Both the position numbers and the translations under genes were made by a program. A stretch of 9,412 nucleotides of DNA from DAIUCA01 sp964613675 (GTDB lineage Bacteria; Pseudomonadota; Gammaproteobacteria; Competibacterales; Competibacteraceae). The stretch lies in contig CAZTIH010000108.1 in the NCBI GenBank assembly GCA_964613675.1, positions 1-9,412 of the forward strand, in the 5' to 3' direction. The notes under the pieces were generated by a model that ran no database searches, was not told where the DNA came from, and saw nothing but the letters and a program-made list of their open reading frames with translations. Below, one piece after another: positions 1-6,171 of this stretch (the stretch's first letter is position 1; each line of letters starts with the position of its first letter).

Positions 1-540
1 TATTCCGCCTTGTGGCGTCGGAATTTCCACTTCCTGTTCGGTCTGAATAGAGACCGTGCAACGACCAGCAGTAAGGGAAGCCGTGATATTTTTGGGTGTT
101 CCCAAGATTTCCTGACTTTTGCGATAACGCATCCATCCGAGTTTGGGAAGGAAAACGCGACTGTTCTGCGAATCTACTTTGAATTGCTTTGAATCTGGGT
201 AACGAAATCCTTCAGATAATCCTTTTTTCTTAAACCGTGGAAACGCCGCCCGTTTGGCGAAAAAGTTGGCGTAAGCACGATCTAGATTCTTCAAAGCCTG
301 CTGCAACGGGTGAACAGGCGCATCCGCCAACCAAAGCGTTTCGGGATCTTGGCGCCATTGGGTGAGCAACTTTGCCGTGTCCACATAACTCAGCTTTTTC
401 TCGCCTTTCTCGTAGCGTTCCTTCTGAAGTGCCAAAGCCTTATTGTAAACAAACCGGCATGAACCCGCGAAACGAGTCATCTGCTGGATTTGGCTAGACG
501 TCGGCATGAGCGCGAACTTGTAGGCTTTGAGCTTTTTCAT
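1..540 (-). CDS. tnpB: TnpB, RNA-guided nuclease of IS200/IS605 element, N-terminal 180 residues
   Basis: Reading leftward from the ATG at 540-538, the frame is open for 180 codons to the window edge. The protein starts MKKLKAYKFALMPTSSQ and has the typical TnpB/OrfB N-terminal region: CRFVYNKALALQKERYE at about 28-44, the LxxALKNLDRAYANFF block at about 79-94, and AAFPRFKKKG at about 98-107, followed by the start of the beta-rich wedge region. TnpB proteins are usually about 350-420 residues, so a little under half is present. The RuvC-like catalytic residues and zinc finger lie in the missing C-terminal part and cannot be judged here. Known members are guide-RNA-directed DNA endonucleases that promote retention of the element; they are not the transposase. 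The guide RNA would come from the far end, outside this window. I see no frameshift in the visible portion. Confidence 0.88.
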   Translation of the reverse strand, partial: MKKLKAYKFALMPTSSQIQQMTRFAGSCRFVYNKALALQKERYEKGEKKLSYVDTAKLLTQWRQDPETLWLADAPVHPLQQALKNLDRAYANFFAKRAAFPRFKKKGLSEGFRYPDSKQFKVDSQNSRVFLPKLGWMRYRKSQEILGTPKNITASLTAGRCTVSIQTEQEVEIPTPQGGI

Positions 541-553
541 GTGTCCAGTATGA

Positions 554-832
554 AATTGGTCTATAAAAACTTCAAGCAATTTAAGGCACTACAAGCACTG
601 TGTTTTTGCCATTCATGTGCATTTGGTCTTTGTCACCAAATTGGCCCTTTCCACCTTGGTGAATAGCCTCAAAGGTGTTTCGAGTCGGGTGCTGCGAAAA
701 AAGCGATCAGACATTCAAGGCCATTACTACAAAGGCGTTTTGTGGTCGCCGTCTTACTTTGCCGCATCTTGTGGTGGCGCAGCCATCTCGATGATTCGCC
801 AATACATTGAGAACCCGCAGACGCCAGACTAG
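554..832 (+). pseudogene. tnpA: tnpA (Y1 HUH transposase) remnant with in-frame internal deletion
   Basis: From codon 554 the frame reads through KTSSNLRHYKHCVFAIHVHLVFVTK, the recognisable TnpA N-terminus. It then jumps at about 640 directly into LALSTLVNSLKGVSSRVLRKK and continues to a normal C-terminus: YYKGVLWSPSYFAASCGG, then IRQYIENPQTPD, with stop at 830-832. An intact TnpA has about 50 residues between VTK and the LVNSLKG block, including the His-hydrophobic-His metal-binding pair (usually in DHVHLL). That segment is absent, so the copy cannot cleave DNA, although the helix with the nucleophile tyrosine (IRQYIE) survives. No ATG, GTG or TTG precedes the conserved N-terminus after the in-frame TGA at 551-553. 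ATA at 563 sits where the start would be expected, and the first usable start (GTG 617) falls inside the conserved region. Confidence 0.85.
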
Positions 833-834
833 GG

Positions 835-881
835 ACGGCGGTCGCCGCCCGTGCTATCCTTCCCCGCCCTGAACGGCGGGG
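835..881. repeat. Palindromic end of the IS200/IS605 element (tnpA side)
   Basis: Directly after the tnpA stop there are two foldable elements. CCCCGCC (862-868) pairs perfectly with GGCGGGG (875-881) around a six-base loop. Just before it, GGCGG (837-841) pairs with CCGCC (845-849) around a three-base loop, and the outer bases AC and GT can extend this stem past a bulge. Subterminal imperfect hairpins of this kind are what TnpA recognises in single-stranded form. The perfect 862-881 stem could also act as a transcription terminator, but no T-run follows it. Confidence 0.6.
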
Positions 882-929
882 TTCGCCGCGCATCTGGATC
901 ATCACGCGCTCGCCAATGAGAAATTTCCT

Positions 930-1448
930 ATGAAAATCAACACTGTTCCCGAACCCTTCCGTGCGCGTCATCTGCCTCATAGCGAACAACAATTAATCCA
1001 CCGCCTCCTCACTGAACAGCGGTGGGCCGCCGCCGCGACCGTCAATCAGAGCGGTCATCCCGAATGTTCCTTCTTGAGTTTTGCGTTACGGCGCGAGCGG
1101 GCAACCGTCATCGTTCACATCAGTCAACTGTCTCCCCACACGCAGAATCTATCGCAAGATCAACGCATTAGTCTTGGCGTTACCGCGCCGGAGACCCCTG
1201 ACCGAGATCCGCAAACGTTGCCCCGAATTTCGTTAATCGGGACGGCGCAGTTTATCGACAAACAAAGCAGTGATTACGCCATTTTGGGGGCGATTTACCG
1301 CGAAAAACTCCCCGATTCCACCCCATTATTCGATTTTGGCGACTTTAGACTCGTAGAAATTACGGTGGAACAGGTTCGTTTTGTCGGGGGCTTTGCACGC
1401 GCTTACACCCTTGATTCCGCAGGCTTTATCGCGGTACTGCATGGGTAA
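930..1448 (+). CDS. HugZ-like pyridoxamine 5'-phosphate oxidase family (split-barrel) protein
   Basis: The 172-residue protein looks like a single FMN-binding split-barrel domain of the PNPOx/HugZ group. A helix (about 17-30) is followed by the strand AAAATVNQSGHPECSFLSFAL (33-53), then IVHISQLSPHTQNLSQDQRISLGV (61-84), which resembles the block 'S-L-x-x-H-T-x-N-L' of HugZ-type proteins. Next comes a conserved LPRISLIGTAQFID strand (97-110). The end FGDFRLVEITVEQVRFVGGFARAYTL (136-161) resembles the heme-contacting GGFxRA segment of HugZ-family proteins. It lacks the extra C-terminal DUF2470 domain of longer HugZ proteins. Family members bind flavin or heme, and some degrade heme; the substrate here cannot be read from sequence. 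The start ATG 930 has only a weak upstream GAGA. Its last eight bases overlap rnhA, suggesting coupled translation. The IS end lies about 50 bp upstream. Confidence 0.78.
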   Translation: MKINTVPEPFRARHLPHSEQQLIHRLLTEQRWAAAATVNQSGHPECSFLSFALRRERATVIVHISQLSPHTQNLSQDQRISLGVTAPETPDRDPQTLPRISLIGTAQFIDKQSSDYAILGAIYREKLPDSTPLFDFGDFRLVEITVEQVRFVGGFARAYTLDSAGFIAVLHG

Positions 1449-1911
1449 AGTCATCATTTACACGGATGGAGGTGCAGTTCCCAATCCCGGGCGCGGTGGG
1501 TACGGCGTGGTGTTGCGGGCCGGCAAGCATCGCAAGGAATTAAGCGGTGGGTTTCGCTACACCACCAACAACCGCATGGAACTCATAGCGGCCATCGTCG
1601 CCCTCGAAGCCCTCAAACGCCCGTGCGAAGTCATCCTCTACAGCGATTCCCAATACCTCATCAACGCCATCAATCAGGGGTGGCTTGAGGGGTGGCAAAC
1701 TCAAAACTGGACCCGCAGGACAAAACCCATCCCCAACGCCGATTTATGGCAACGGTTAATCATGGCCATGCAGCCCCATGACATCGACTGGCAATGGGTG
1801 AAAGGTCATGCGGGCGTTGCGGATAACGAATGCTGCGATCAATTAGCCACTGCCGCACTCCAACAATCCGATCTCCCCGTTGATACAGGCTATGTCGATG
1901 TTGCAGTTTGA
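1441..1911 (+). CDS. rnhA: Ribonuclease HI
   Basis: This 156-residue protein hydrolyses the RNA strand of RNA-DNA hybrids, acting in primer removal and R-loop clearance in the cytoplasm. All the type 1 active-site residues are present: Asp9 in IYTDGGAVPNPG, Glu47 in TTNNRMELIAA, Asp69 in ILYSDSQYL, His123 in VKGHAG, and Asp133 in NECCDQLA. They match D10, E48, D70, H124 and D134 of the E. coli enzyme. The NxGWLxGWxxxxWxxxxxxPIxNxDLW stretch (78-103) contains the basic-protrusion region typical of bacterial RNase HI. The length matches the family (about 150-160). I use ATG 1441 because it puts the core strand at residue 4; a longer reading from 1381 only adds sequence that overlaps the upstream gene. 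The start overlaps the stop of the HugZ-like gene (ATGGGTAA), and its 3' end overlaps selO. Confidence 0.97.
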   Translation: MGKVIIYTDGGAVPNPGRGGYGVVLRAGKHRKELSGGFRYTTNNRMELIAAIVALEALKRPCEVILYSDSQYLINAINQGWLEGWQTQNWTRRTKPIPNADLWQRLIMAMQPHDIDWQWVKGHAGVADNECCDQLATAALQQSDLPVDTGYVDVAV

Positions 1912-3322
1912 CAACCAATTTATTCACCTCCCCGCAGCGTTTTACACCCCCGTTGCCCCCCATTTACGGGGCGAACCGTATCTCATAAGTGAAAGCGCCT
2001 CGTTGCGACGGGAACTGGGTCTGGAATCGGAAAACCTCGATTGGTGCCACTTGCTGAAGGGTGAGCTACTGCCCGAGATGCAGCCCATCGCGACCGTCTA
2101 TGCAGGTCATCAATTTGGCCAATTTGTGCCGCAACTGGGAGATGGTCGGGCCATTTTGTTGGGGGAACAGCGCCTAGAGGACGGTCGCCGCTATGAGTGG
2201 CAACTCAAGGGCAGTGGACGAACGGCTTACTCTCGTTTTGGCGACGGCTATGCGGTACTGCGATCGAGCATTCGGGAGTTTTTAGCCAGTGAGGCGTTGG
2301 CTGCGCTGGGCATTCCAACGACACGCGCCCTTGCCCTAGTGGGAAGCGATGCGCCGATTCACCGAGAAACCCTTGAAACGGGCGCCGTGGTGCTGCGGAT
2401 TGCCCCCACTTTTGTGCGTTTTGGTCACTTTGAATTTTTCGCCGCCCGTGGACAACGCGATCACTTACAAGCCTTAGCGGATTTTGTATTGCGGCTCCAC
2501 CTACCCGACTTATGGGAAAGTGACAATAAATACCTCAAGTTGTACCGCCAAGCTGTTGAAAAGACGGCATTTTTACTTGCTACTTGGCAGAGTGTTGGCT
2601 TTGTTCATGGGGTGATGAACACGGATAACATGTCGATTTTAGGGCTGACCATAGACTACGGTCCCTACGCCTTTCTCGATCATTTTCAAGCGGATGCGGT
2701 GTTTAACCATTCGGACGAATTGGGGCGTTATGCCTTTAACCAGCAACCCCGAGTCGCTCACTGGAATTTGGCGTGTTTGGGACGAACATTAGTGGGATTA
2801 GTAGAAGCGTCGCTGTTGCAAGATGAACTCAACCGATTTCCCGAGTTATTTCAACAACATTGGTTAACGCGACAACGTCAAAAGTTGGGTTTACAGACCC
2901 CGCGCGACGACGATGCTTCGTTGATCGAAGACTGGTTTACGGTATTGACGAGTGGTTCGCTTGATTACGCGCAGAGTTACCGTCAATTAGCAGAAGTCAC
3001 GATCGAAGAAGTTGAGATTCCGCCGTTGTTGGCGAGTGAACTCGGGCGCGCCTGGGTAAACCGCTACCGAGAACGGTTATCATGGGAAAACCGTCAGGAT
3101 GGGGTTCGCAAACAACAGATGAACCGAGTCAATCCGTTATATCTCCCGCGCACTCACCTGTTGCAACGGGCGATTGAACAAGCCACGCAAAAGGATTTTT
3201 CTGAAGTGAATCATCTGTTGCGATTATGGGAAAATCCGTTCGAGGAACGTCTGGAAATCAACTCTGACTACGCGCTCCCGCCTAAAGAAACGACGCCAGT
3301 TGTTCTGAGCTGTTCGTCTTAA
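1898..3322 (+). CDS. selO: SelO/YdiU family protein adenylyltransferase (pseudokinase-fold AMPylase)
   Basis: SelO transfers AMP from ATP to Ser/Thr/Tyr residues of target proteins, using an inverted ATP orientation in a kinase-like fold. The 474-residue product is full length for the family. Visible signatures are YAGHQFGQFVPQLGDGRA (68-85), WQLKGSGRTAYSRFGDGYAVLRSSIREFL (101-129), VVLRIAPTFVRFGHFE (164-179) and HGVMNTDNMSILGLTIDYGP (237-256). Numbered this way, Lys104, Arg167, Asp243, Asn244 and Asp253 correspond to the ATP and metal ligands K113, R176, D252, N253 and D262 of the Pseudomonas syringae enzyme, a constant offset of nine. The protein ends in SCSS, where Cys472 takes the place of the selenocysteine of animal SelO. 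Start: ATG 1898 has AGG eight bases upstream; the in-frame ATG 1892 (476 residues) is the alternative. Either overlaps the end of rnhA, so translation is probably coupled. Confidence 0.95.
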   Translation: MLQFDNQFIHLPAAFYTPVAPHLRGEPYLISESASLRRELGLESENLDWCHLLKGELLPEMQPIATVYAGHQFGQFVPQLGDGRAILLGEQRLEDGRRYEWQLKGSGRTAYSRFGDGYAVLRSSIREFLASEALAALGIPTTRALALVGSDAPIHRETLETGAVVLRIAPTFVRFGHFEFFAARGQRDHLQALADFVLRLHLPDLWESDNKYLKLYRQAVEKTAFLLATWQSVGFVHGVMNTDNMSILGLTIDYGPYAFLDHFQADAVFNHSDELGRYAFNQQPRVAHWNLACLGRTLVGLVEASLLQDELNRFPELFQQHWLTRQRQKLGLQTPRDDDASLIEDWFTVLTSGSLDYAQSYRQLAEVTIEEVEIPPLLASELGRAWVNRYRERLSWENRQDGVRKQQMNRVNPLYLPRTHLLQRAIEQATQKDFSEVNHLLRLWENPFEERLEINSDYALPPKETTPVVLSCSS

Positions 3323-3339
3323 TTCACTGTCGATTGGTG

Positions 3340-3374
3340 CCAAGTGGGCCATACTTCGCCTCAACCCACTTTGG
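3340..3374. terminator. Possible bidirectional terminator between convergent selO and DUF6231 genes
   Basis: CCAAGTGGG (3340-3348) pairs with CCCACTTTGG (3365-3374), with one bulged base and a 16-base loop. The stem can be prolonged imperfectly by GG at 3336-3337 and CC at 3375-3376. It sits in the 63-bp gap between two convergent stop codons, the right place for a shared terminator. No strong T-run follows in either direction, so intrinsic termination is not proven. Confidence 0.4.
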
Positions 3375-3385
3375 CCGTCTGAACG

Positions 3386-3838
3386 CTACGGATGCCAATT
3401 TTGCGGATGGGCCCAGTGATGGCTATTAAACCAGTCGGGCACGGTTTTGTAAGTTTTAATCGCGTAGTGAAATAACTGATAGTCGGTGTTTGCAACGCGA
3501 TATTTCGCCAACTCGTGCAGCCCAAACGCCAGAAAATCGCCGGTCGTCCATTGCGTGTTGGATATGGGCATCTGCACCACAAAGCGCCGCGTCGCAACAT
3601 CACGCAGACGACCTAACAACAGCTCCCCAGTTCTGCGATCCACCTGTTCCAGAGTATGCGCCACAATGCCGAGATCGCAGGTGTCGATGAGCTGTAATTC
3701 ATCCCAAAAATCCCGTTTGAGATGAACCACTTGGGGAACTTCGTAGGGGATTTTCTCGTTAATAGGATCGAGAACGAGCAACGATTGGGGCTGAATCGTC
3801 GCTACGAGCTCGTCGAAGAAGGGGGCATAAACGGACAT
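3386..3838 (-). CDS. DUF6231-like protein of unknown function
   Basis: The product is 150 residues, soluble, with no signal peptide or membrane segment. It resembles the DUF6231 family of gammaproteobacteria as I remember it, chiefly by the C-terminal motif YKTVPDWFNSHHWAHPQNW (130-148) and the block WTTGDFLAFGLHEL (97-110). Residues 19-63 (LLVLDP, then the DLGIVAHTLEQVD segment) have the alternating beta-alpha look of a degenerate methyltransferase-like Rossmann half; this is inference, since no SAM-binding glycine motif is visible. I chose ATG 3838, which has GGGA seven bases upstream. A TTG at 3898 would add 20 residues, but they look non-conserved. The gene lies 78 bp downstream of the GNAT-nitrilase fusion on the same strand and may be co-transcribed with it. 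No function is assigned. Confidence 0.72.
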   Translation of the reverse strand: MSVYAPFFDELVATIQPQSLLVLDPINEKIPYEVPQVVHLKRDFWDELQLIDTCDLGIVAHTLEQVDRRTGELLLGRLRDVATRRFVVQMPISNTQWTTGDFLAFGLHELAKYRVANTDYQLFHYAIKTYKTVPDWFNSHHWAHPQNWHP

Positions 3839-3916
3839 GATGGGTTCCCGAAAATGGAATGCCTCCACAGGCAATTCTGCTGCCCTCGGGTTCCCCAAGT
3901 CATAGTCGTTTTATCT
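3839..3916 (-). other. Intergenic segment with small hairpin and duplicated GGGTTCCC
   Basis: Between the fusion gene and the DUF6231-like gene, the plus strand carries GGGTTCCC twice (3842-3849 and 3888-3895), 46 bp apart start to start. Between the copies is a short hairpin, TGCCT (3860-3864) with AGGCA (3869-3873). On the coding strand the hairpin contains a GGAGG that is too far from ATG 3838 (about 25 bases) to be its ribosome binding site. The GGGA closer to the ATG is the likelier site. A regulatory role is possible but unsupported. Confidence 0.3.
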
Positions 3917-5470
3917 TCAAGACAATTTTTTCCCAATCCACTCAACGCGATAAAGATCGCGGCGACGGTCGAGATAATTGCGCACCGAACCCTCGTTCTG
4001 TAACACCTTGAGTTTATTCAAATCCAAATCGACGATTAGCATCATTTCGGTGTTTGGGGTGGTTTCTGCCACGATGGCGTCGTGAGGAAATGCGAAGTCT
4101 GAAGGGGAGTACACTGCGGTTTGTCCGTACTGAATATCGACATTATCGACTTTGGGCAGATTGCCGACGCTCCCCGCGATAGCTACATAACACTCATTCT
4201 CGATAGCGCGCGCCTGTGAACAGCGAGATACTCGCAAATAACCATTTTTCGTATCGGTCCAGAAGGGGATAAACAACATCTGTATCCCTTGTTCAGACAG
4301 CAACCGCGCAAGTTCGGGAAACTCGACGTCGTAACAGATCAGAATGCCGATTTTGCCGAAATCGGTATCAAATGCGCGGAGTTCGTCACCGCCCATCATG
4401 ATCCAATCTCGTTTCTCGTGGGGCGTGGGATGAAGTTTGTACTGACTATCTACAGTGCCGTCGCGCCGACAAAGATAGCTCACATTATAGAGTTCTTTAT
4501 CCTCGATAACGGGCAGTGATCCCGCAATGACGTTAATGTTGTAACTCACTGCCAGCAAAGACATTTTCGCTAAAATTTCTTCGGTGTGAGAGGCCAAATA
4601 CCAAACTGAATCAATAGAATTGGTTTCTTTAGAAAGCCCCATGAGGGGTGCGTTAAAGAATTCGGGAAACAAAGCGACATCGCATTGGTAATCAGACAAG
4701 GCATCTACGAAATATTCTACCTGCTGTAAAAACTCTTCTACATTCTGAAAGTACCGCATCTGCCACTGCACACAACCAATGCGTGCAATGGATTTTTTCG
4801 TCCCGATGAGCTTGGGTTTTTCGGCGTCGTAGTACATGTTGTGCCACTGCAATAGGGTTGCAAACCCCCGCGAGTCCCGATCATCAGGTAAGTAGGCTTT
4901 CAACACTTGCTTGACTTCAAAGCCATTTGAGAGCTGAAAGGTCAAAATGGGATCGTACAAATCCTTAGATTTGACATTTTCGATGTACTCTTGCGGCGTC
5001 ATTTTGTCGGCGTGGAATTTGTAGTGCGGAATCCGTCCTCCCGCGACAATCGAACGAAGATTCAGATTCTTACAGAGTTCTTTACGCGCTTCGTAAAGCC
5101 GTCTCCCAAGCCGCAAACCGCGATAGTCCACCGACACAAAAACATCTACGCCATACAGAACATCGCCATTTGGATCGTGGGTAGTGAGATAGGCATCGCC
5201 CGTAATCTGATTATAGGTATGTTTGTCGCCGAACTTCTCGTAATCGACGATCACTGCAAACGCGGCGGCCACGACTTTGCCTTTATCGCGAATACAGATC
5301 TGCCCTTCGGGAAAGGTCGTCAACTGGGCTTTGTACTTTTTAACAGGCCAAGCGCCCCCAATTTCTCGATAAACTTCGTCCATCAGATCCTTGATGTCGT
5401 CGTAATCGCTGAGTTCGAGCGTGGTGAGCTGCAAATGGTGGGTATCGAGTTCTGTAGAATCGTGTGTCAT
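3917..5470 (-). CDS. GNAT N-acetyltransferase / carbon-nitrogen hydrolase (nitrilase superfamily) fusion
   Basis: This 517-residue protein joins two enzymes. Residues about 10-215 are a GNAT domain: LTTLELSDYDDIKDLMDEVY at the start, the core strand VLYGVDVFVSVDYRG (104-118), then the acetyl-CoA-binding RGLRLGRRLYEARKEL (117-132). Residues about 228-505 are a nitrilase-superfamily amidase with the full catalytic triad: Glu270 in LFPEFF, Lys345 in YKLHP, and Cys379 in ILICYDVEFPE. A second conserved Glu352 lies in PHEK. The end QNEGSVRNYLDRRRDLY is typical of this fused family, which is widespread and uncharacterised in most species. A plausible job is acetylating an amine substrate and hydrolysing or transferring an amide, but the substrate is unknown. 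ATG 5470 has GGGG nine bases upstream; a TTG at 5485 would overlap that site and is less likely. It is divergent from the ExoD-family gene. Confidence 0.93.
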   Translation of the reverse strand: MTHDSTELDTHHLQLTTLELSDYDDIKDLMDEVYREIGGAWPVKKYKAQLTTFPEGQICIRDKGKVVAAAFAVIVDYEKFGDKHTYNQITGDAYLTTHDPNGDVLYGVDVFVSVDYRGLRLGRRLYEARKELCKNLNLRSIVAGGRIPHYKFHADKMTPQEYIENVKSKDLYDPILTFQLSNGFEVKQVLKAYLPDDRDSRGFATLLQWHNMYYDAEKPKLIGTKKSIARIGCVQWQMRYFQNVEEFLQQVEYFVDALSDYQCDVALFPEFFNAPLMGLSKETNSIDSVWYLASHTEEILAKMSLLAVSYNINVIAGSLPVIEDKELYNVSYLCRRDGTVDSQYKLHPTPHEKRDWIMMGGDELRAFDTDFGKIGILICYDVEFPELARLLSEQGIQMLFIPFWTDTKNGYLRVSRCSQARAIENECYVAIAGSVGNLPKVDNVDIQYGQTAVYSPSDFAFPHDAIVAETTPNTEMMLIVDLDLNKLKVLQNEGSVRNYLDRRRDLYRVEWIGKKLS

Positions 5471-5497
5471 GTTCAAAGGCCCCAAAGGTTTTCAATT

Positions 5498-5525
5498 TAT
5501 TTATGCTACGCGGCTCACTTGCCAA
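5498..5525 (-). promoter_or_regulatory. Weak candidate promoter for the GNAT-nitrilase gene
   Basis: On the minus strand, TTGGCA (5525-5520, five of six to the sigma-70 -35) is followed after 16 bases by TAAATA (5503-5498, a poor -10). It lies about 28 bases before ATG 5470, inside the 77-bp gap shared with the divergent ExoD-family gene. The match is modest. Confidence 0.25.
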
Positions 5526-5547
5526 TTACCCTCACGAGAGACCTGAG

Positions 5548-6156
5548 ATGCCGCGTTTATCACAAGAATTAGAGAGTCACCTTCTAGGTAATTACCCTAG
5601 CGAACACATTACGCTGGATGAGATTCTAAATCTCGTTGGAGAACGGACTTTCGGATTTTTGCTGATCTTGATTGCGTTTCCCTCTGCTTTGCCTGTACCC
5701 GCCCCGGGATATGCGACGCCGTTTGGGGTCGTTCTCATGGTGCTAGGGATTCAGATGTTGTTAGGTCGCCAACAACCTTGGCTTCCCGCCCGTTGGCGCC
5801 AACACCCTTTCCGTCGGGAGCGACTACAACAGATTTTGAAAATGGGCTTACCTCATCTGCAACGGCTTGAATTGCTTTCACGCCCTCGCTGGTTACCCAT
5901 CTGCAAAACCACCCTTGGCCGAATGGTACTCGGGCTGGCGGTGGGGTTGATGGGACTGTCGATGATAATTCCGATGCCTGGCACCAACTCGTTGCCCGCC
6001 TTAGGAATTTTCACCGTCGGCTTGGGTCTCATCGACGACGATGGGCTGATTGCACTCCTCGGCGCGATCGGCGGTTTGCTGATCACCCTCCTGATCTGGA
6101 CGCTAATCATTTTCGTCGGTGTGGGACTTCTTGAATGGATTAAAGCCTGGTTTTAA
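5548..6156 (+). CDS. ExoD-family (exopolysaccharide synthesis) inner-membrane protein
   Basis: The 202-residue protein fits the ExoD family, named after a rhizobial protein affecting exopolysaccharide production and alkali tolerance; the biochemical role is unknown. A soluble N-terminal helix pair (LSQELESHLL, then ITLDEILNLVGERTFGF) leads into a first hydrophobic block (35-72) with LPVPAPGYATPFG and QMLLGRQQPWLP. An amphipathic, basic middle (80-118) is followed by hydrophobic segments at about 125-143, 149-168 and 170-196, with the second proline-glycine motif MIIPMPGTNSLPALGIF. The two similar proline-glycine motifs suggest an internal duplication, a family hallmark. I chose ATG 5548, preceded by GAGAG at seven bases; ATG 5503 would add 15 poorly conserved residues. 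The family usually runs to about 190-210 residues. No exopolysaccharide genes are adjacent. Confidence 0.88.
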   Translation: MPRLSQELESHLLGNYPSEHITLDEILNLVGERTFGFLLILIAFPSALPVPAPGYATPFGVVLMVLGIQMLLGRQQPWLPARWRQHPFRRERLQQILKMGLPHLQRLELLSRPRWLPICKTTLGRMVLGLAVGLMGLSMIIPMPGTNSLPALGIFTVGLGLIDDDGLIALLGAIGGLLITLLIWTLIIFVGVGLLEWIKAWF

Positions 6157-6171
6157 GGGCTTATTACACTT

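Larger units (their letters stand above)
1..881. mobile_element. IS200/IS605-type insertion sequence, partial and decayed
   Basis: The element has the divergent arrangement known from IS608-like members: tnpB reads leftward from position 540 and a tnpA remnant reads rightward from about 554. The tnpA-side end lies after the tnpA stop, where GC-rich imperfect palindromes occur at about 835-852 and 862-881, as expected for single-strand-transposed elements that recognise subterminal hairpins. The far end, beyond tnpB, is outside the window. The exact tnpA-side boundary is not certain, because the family makes no target duplication and has no terminal inverted repeats. Because tnpA is internally deleted, this copy should not be able to move by itself, though it could be moved in trans by a related transposase. 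Confidence 0.8.

Noticed and set aside
10..192. 60-residue plus-strand open frame at the left edge
   Set aside because: It is antisense to the tnpB frame, which is clearly conserved.
862..881. Intrinsic terminator rather than an IS end
   Set aside because: The stem is perfect, but there is no following T-run, and its position after tnpA fits an element end better. A partial terminator effect remains possible.
669..992. 107-residue minus-strand open frame across the IS end
   Set aside because: It is antisense to the tnpA remnant, the palindromic end and the start of the HugZ-like gene. The translation is Arg/Ser-rich with no recognisable motif.
1381..1440. N-terminal extension of RNase HI by 20 residues
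   Set aside because: The extension lies wholly inside the upstream gene in another frame, and the family begins directly at the core strand coded from 1441.
4991..5572. 193-residue plus-strand open frame
   Set aside because: It is antisense to the well-supported GNAT domain of the fusion protein; its sequence mirrors that gene and shows no domain of its own.
6157..6171. Possible terminator between the convergent ExoD-family and SHOCT genes
   Set aside because: The 15-bp gap and its flanks show no stable inverted repeat.
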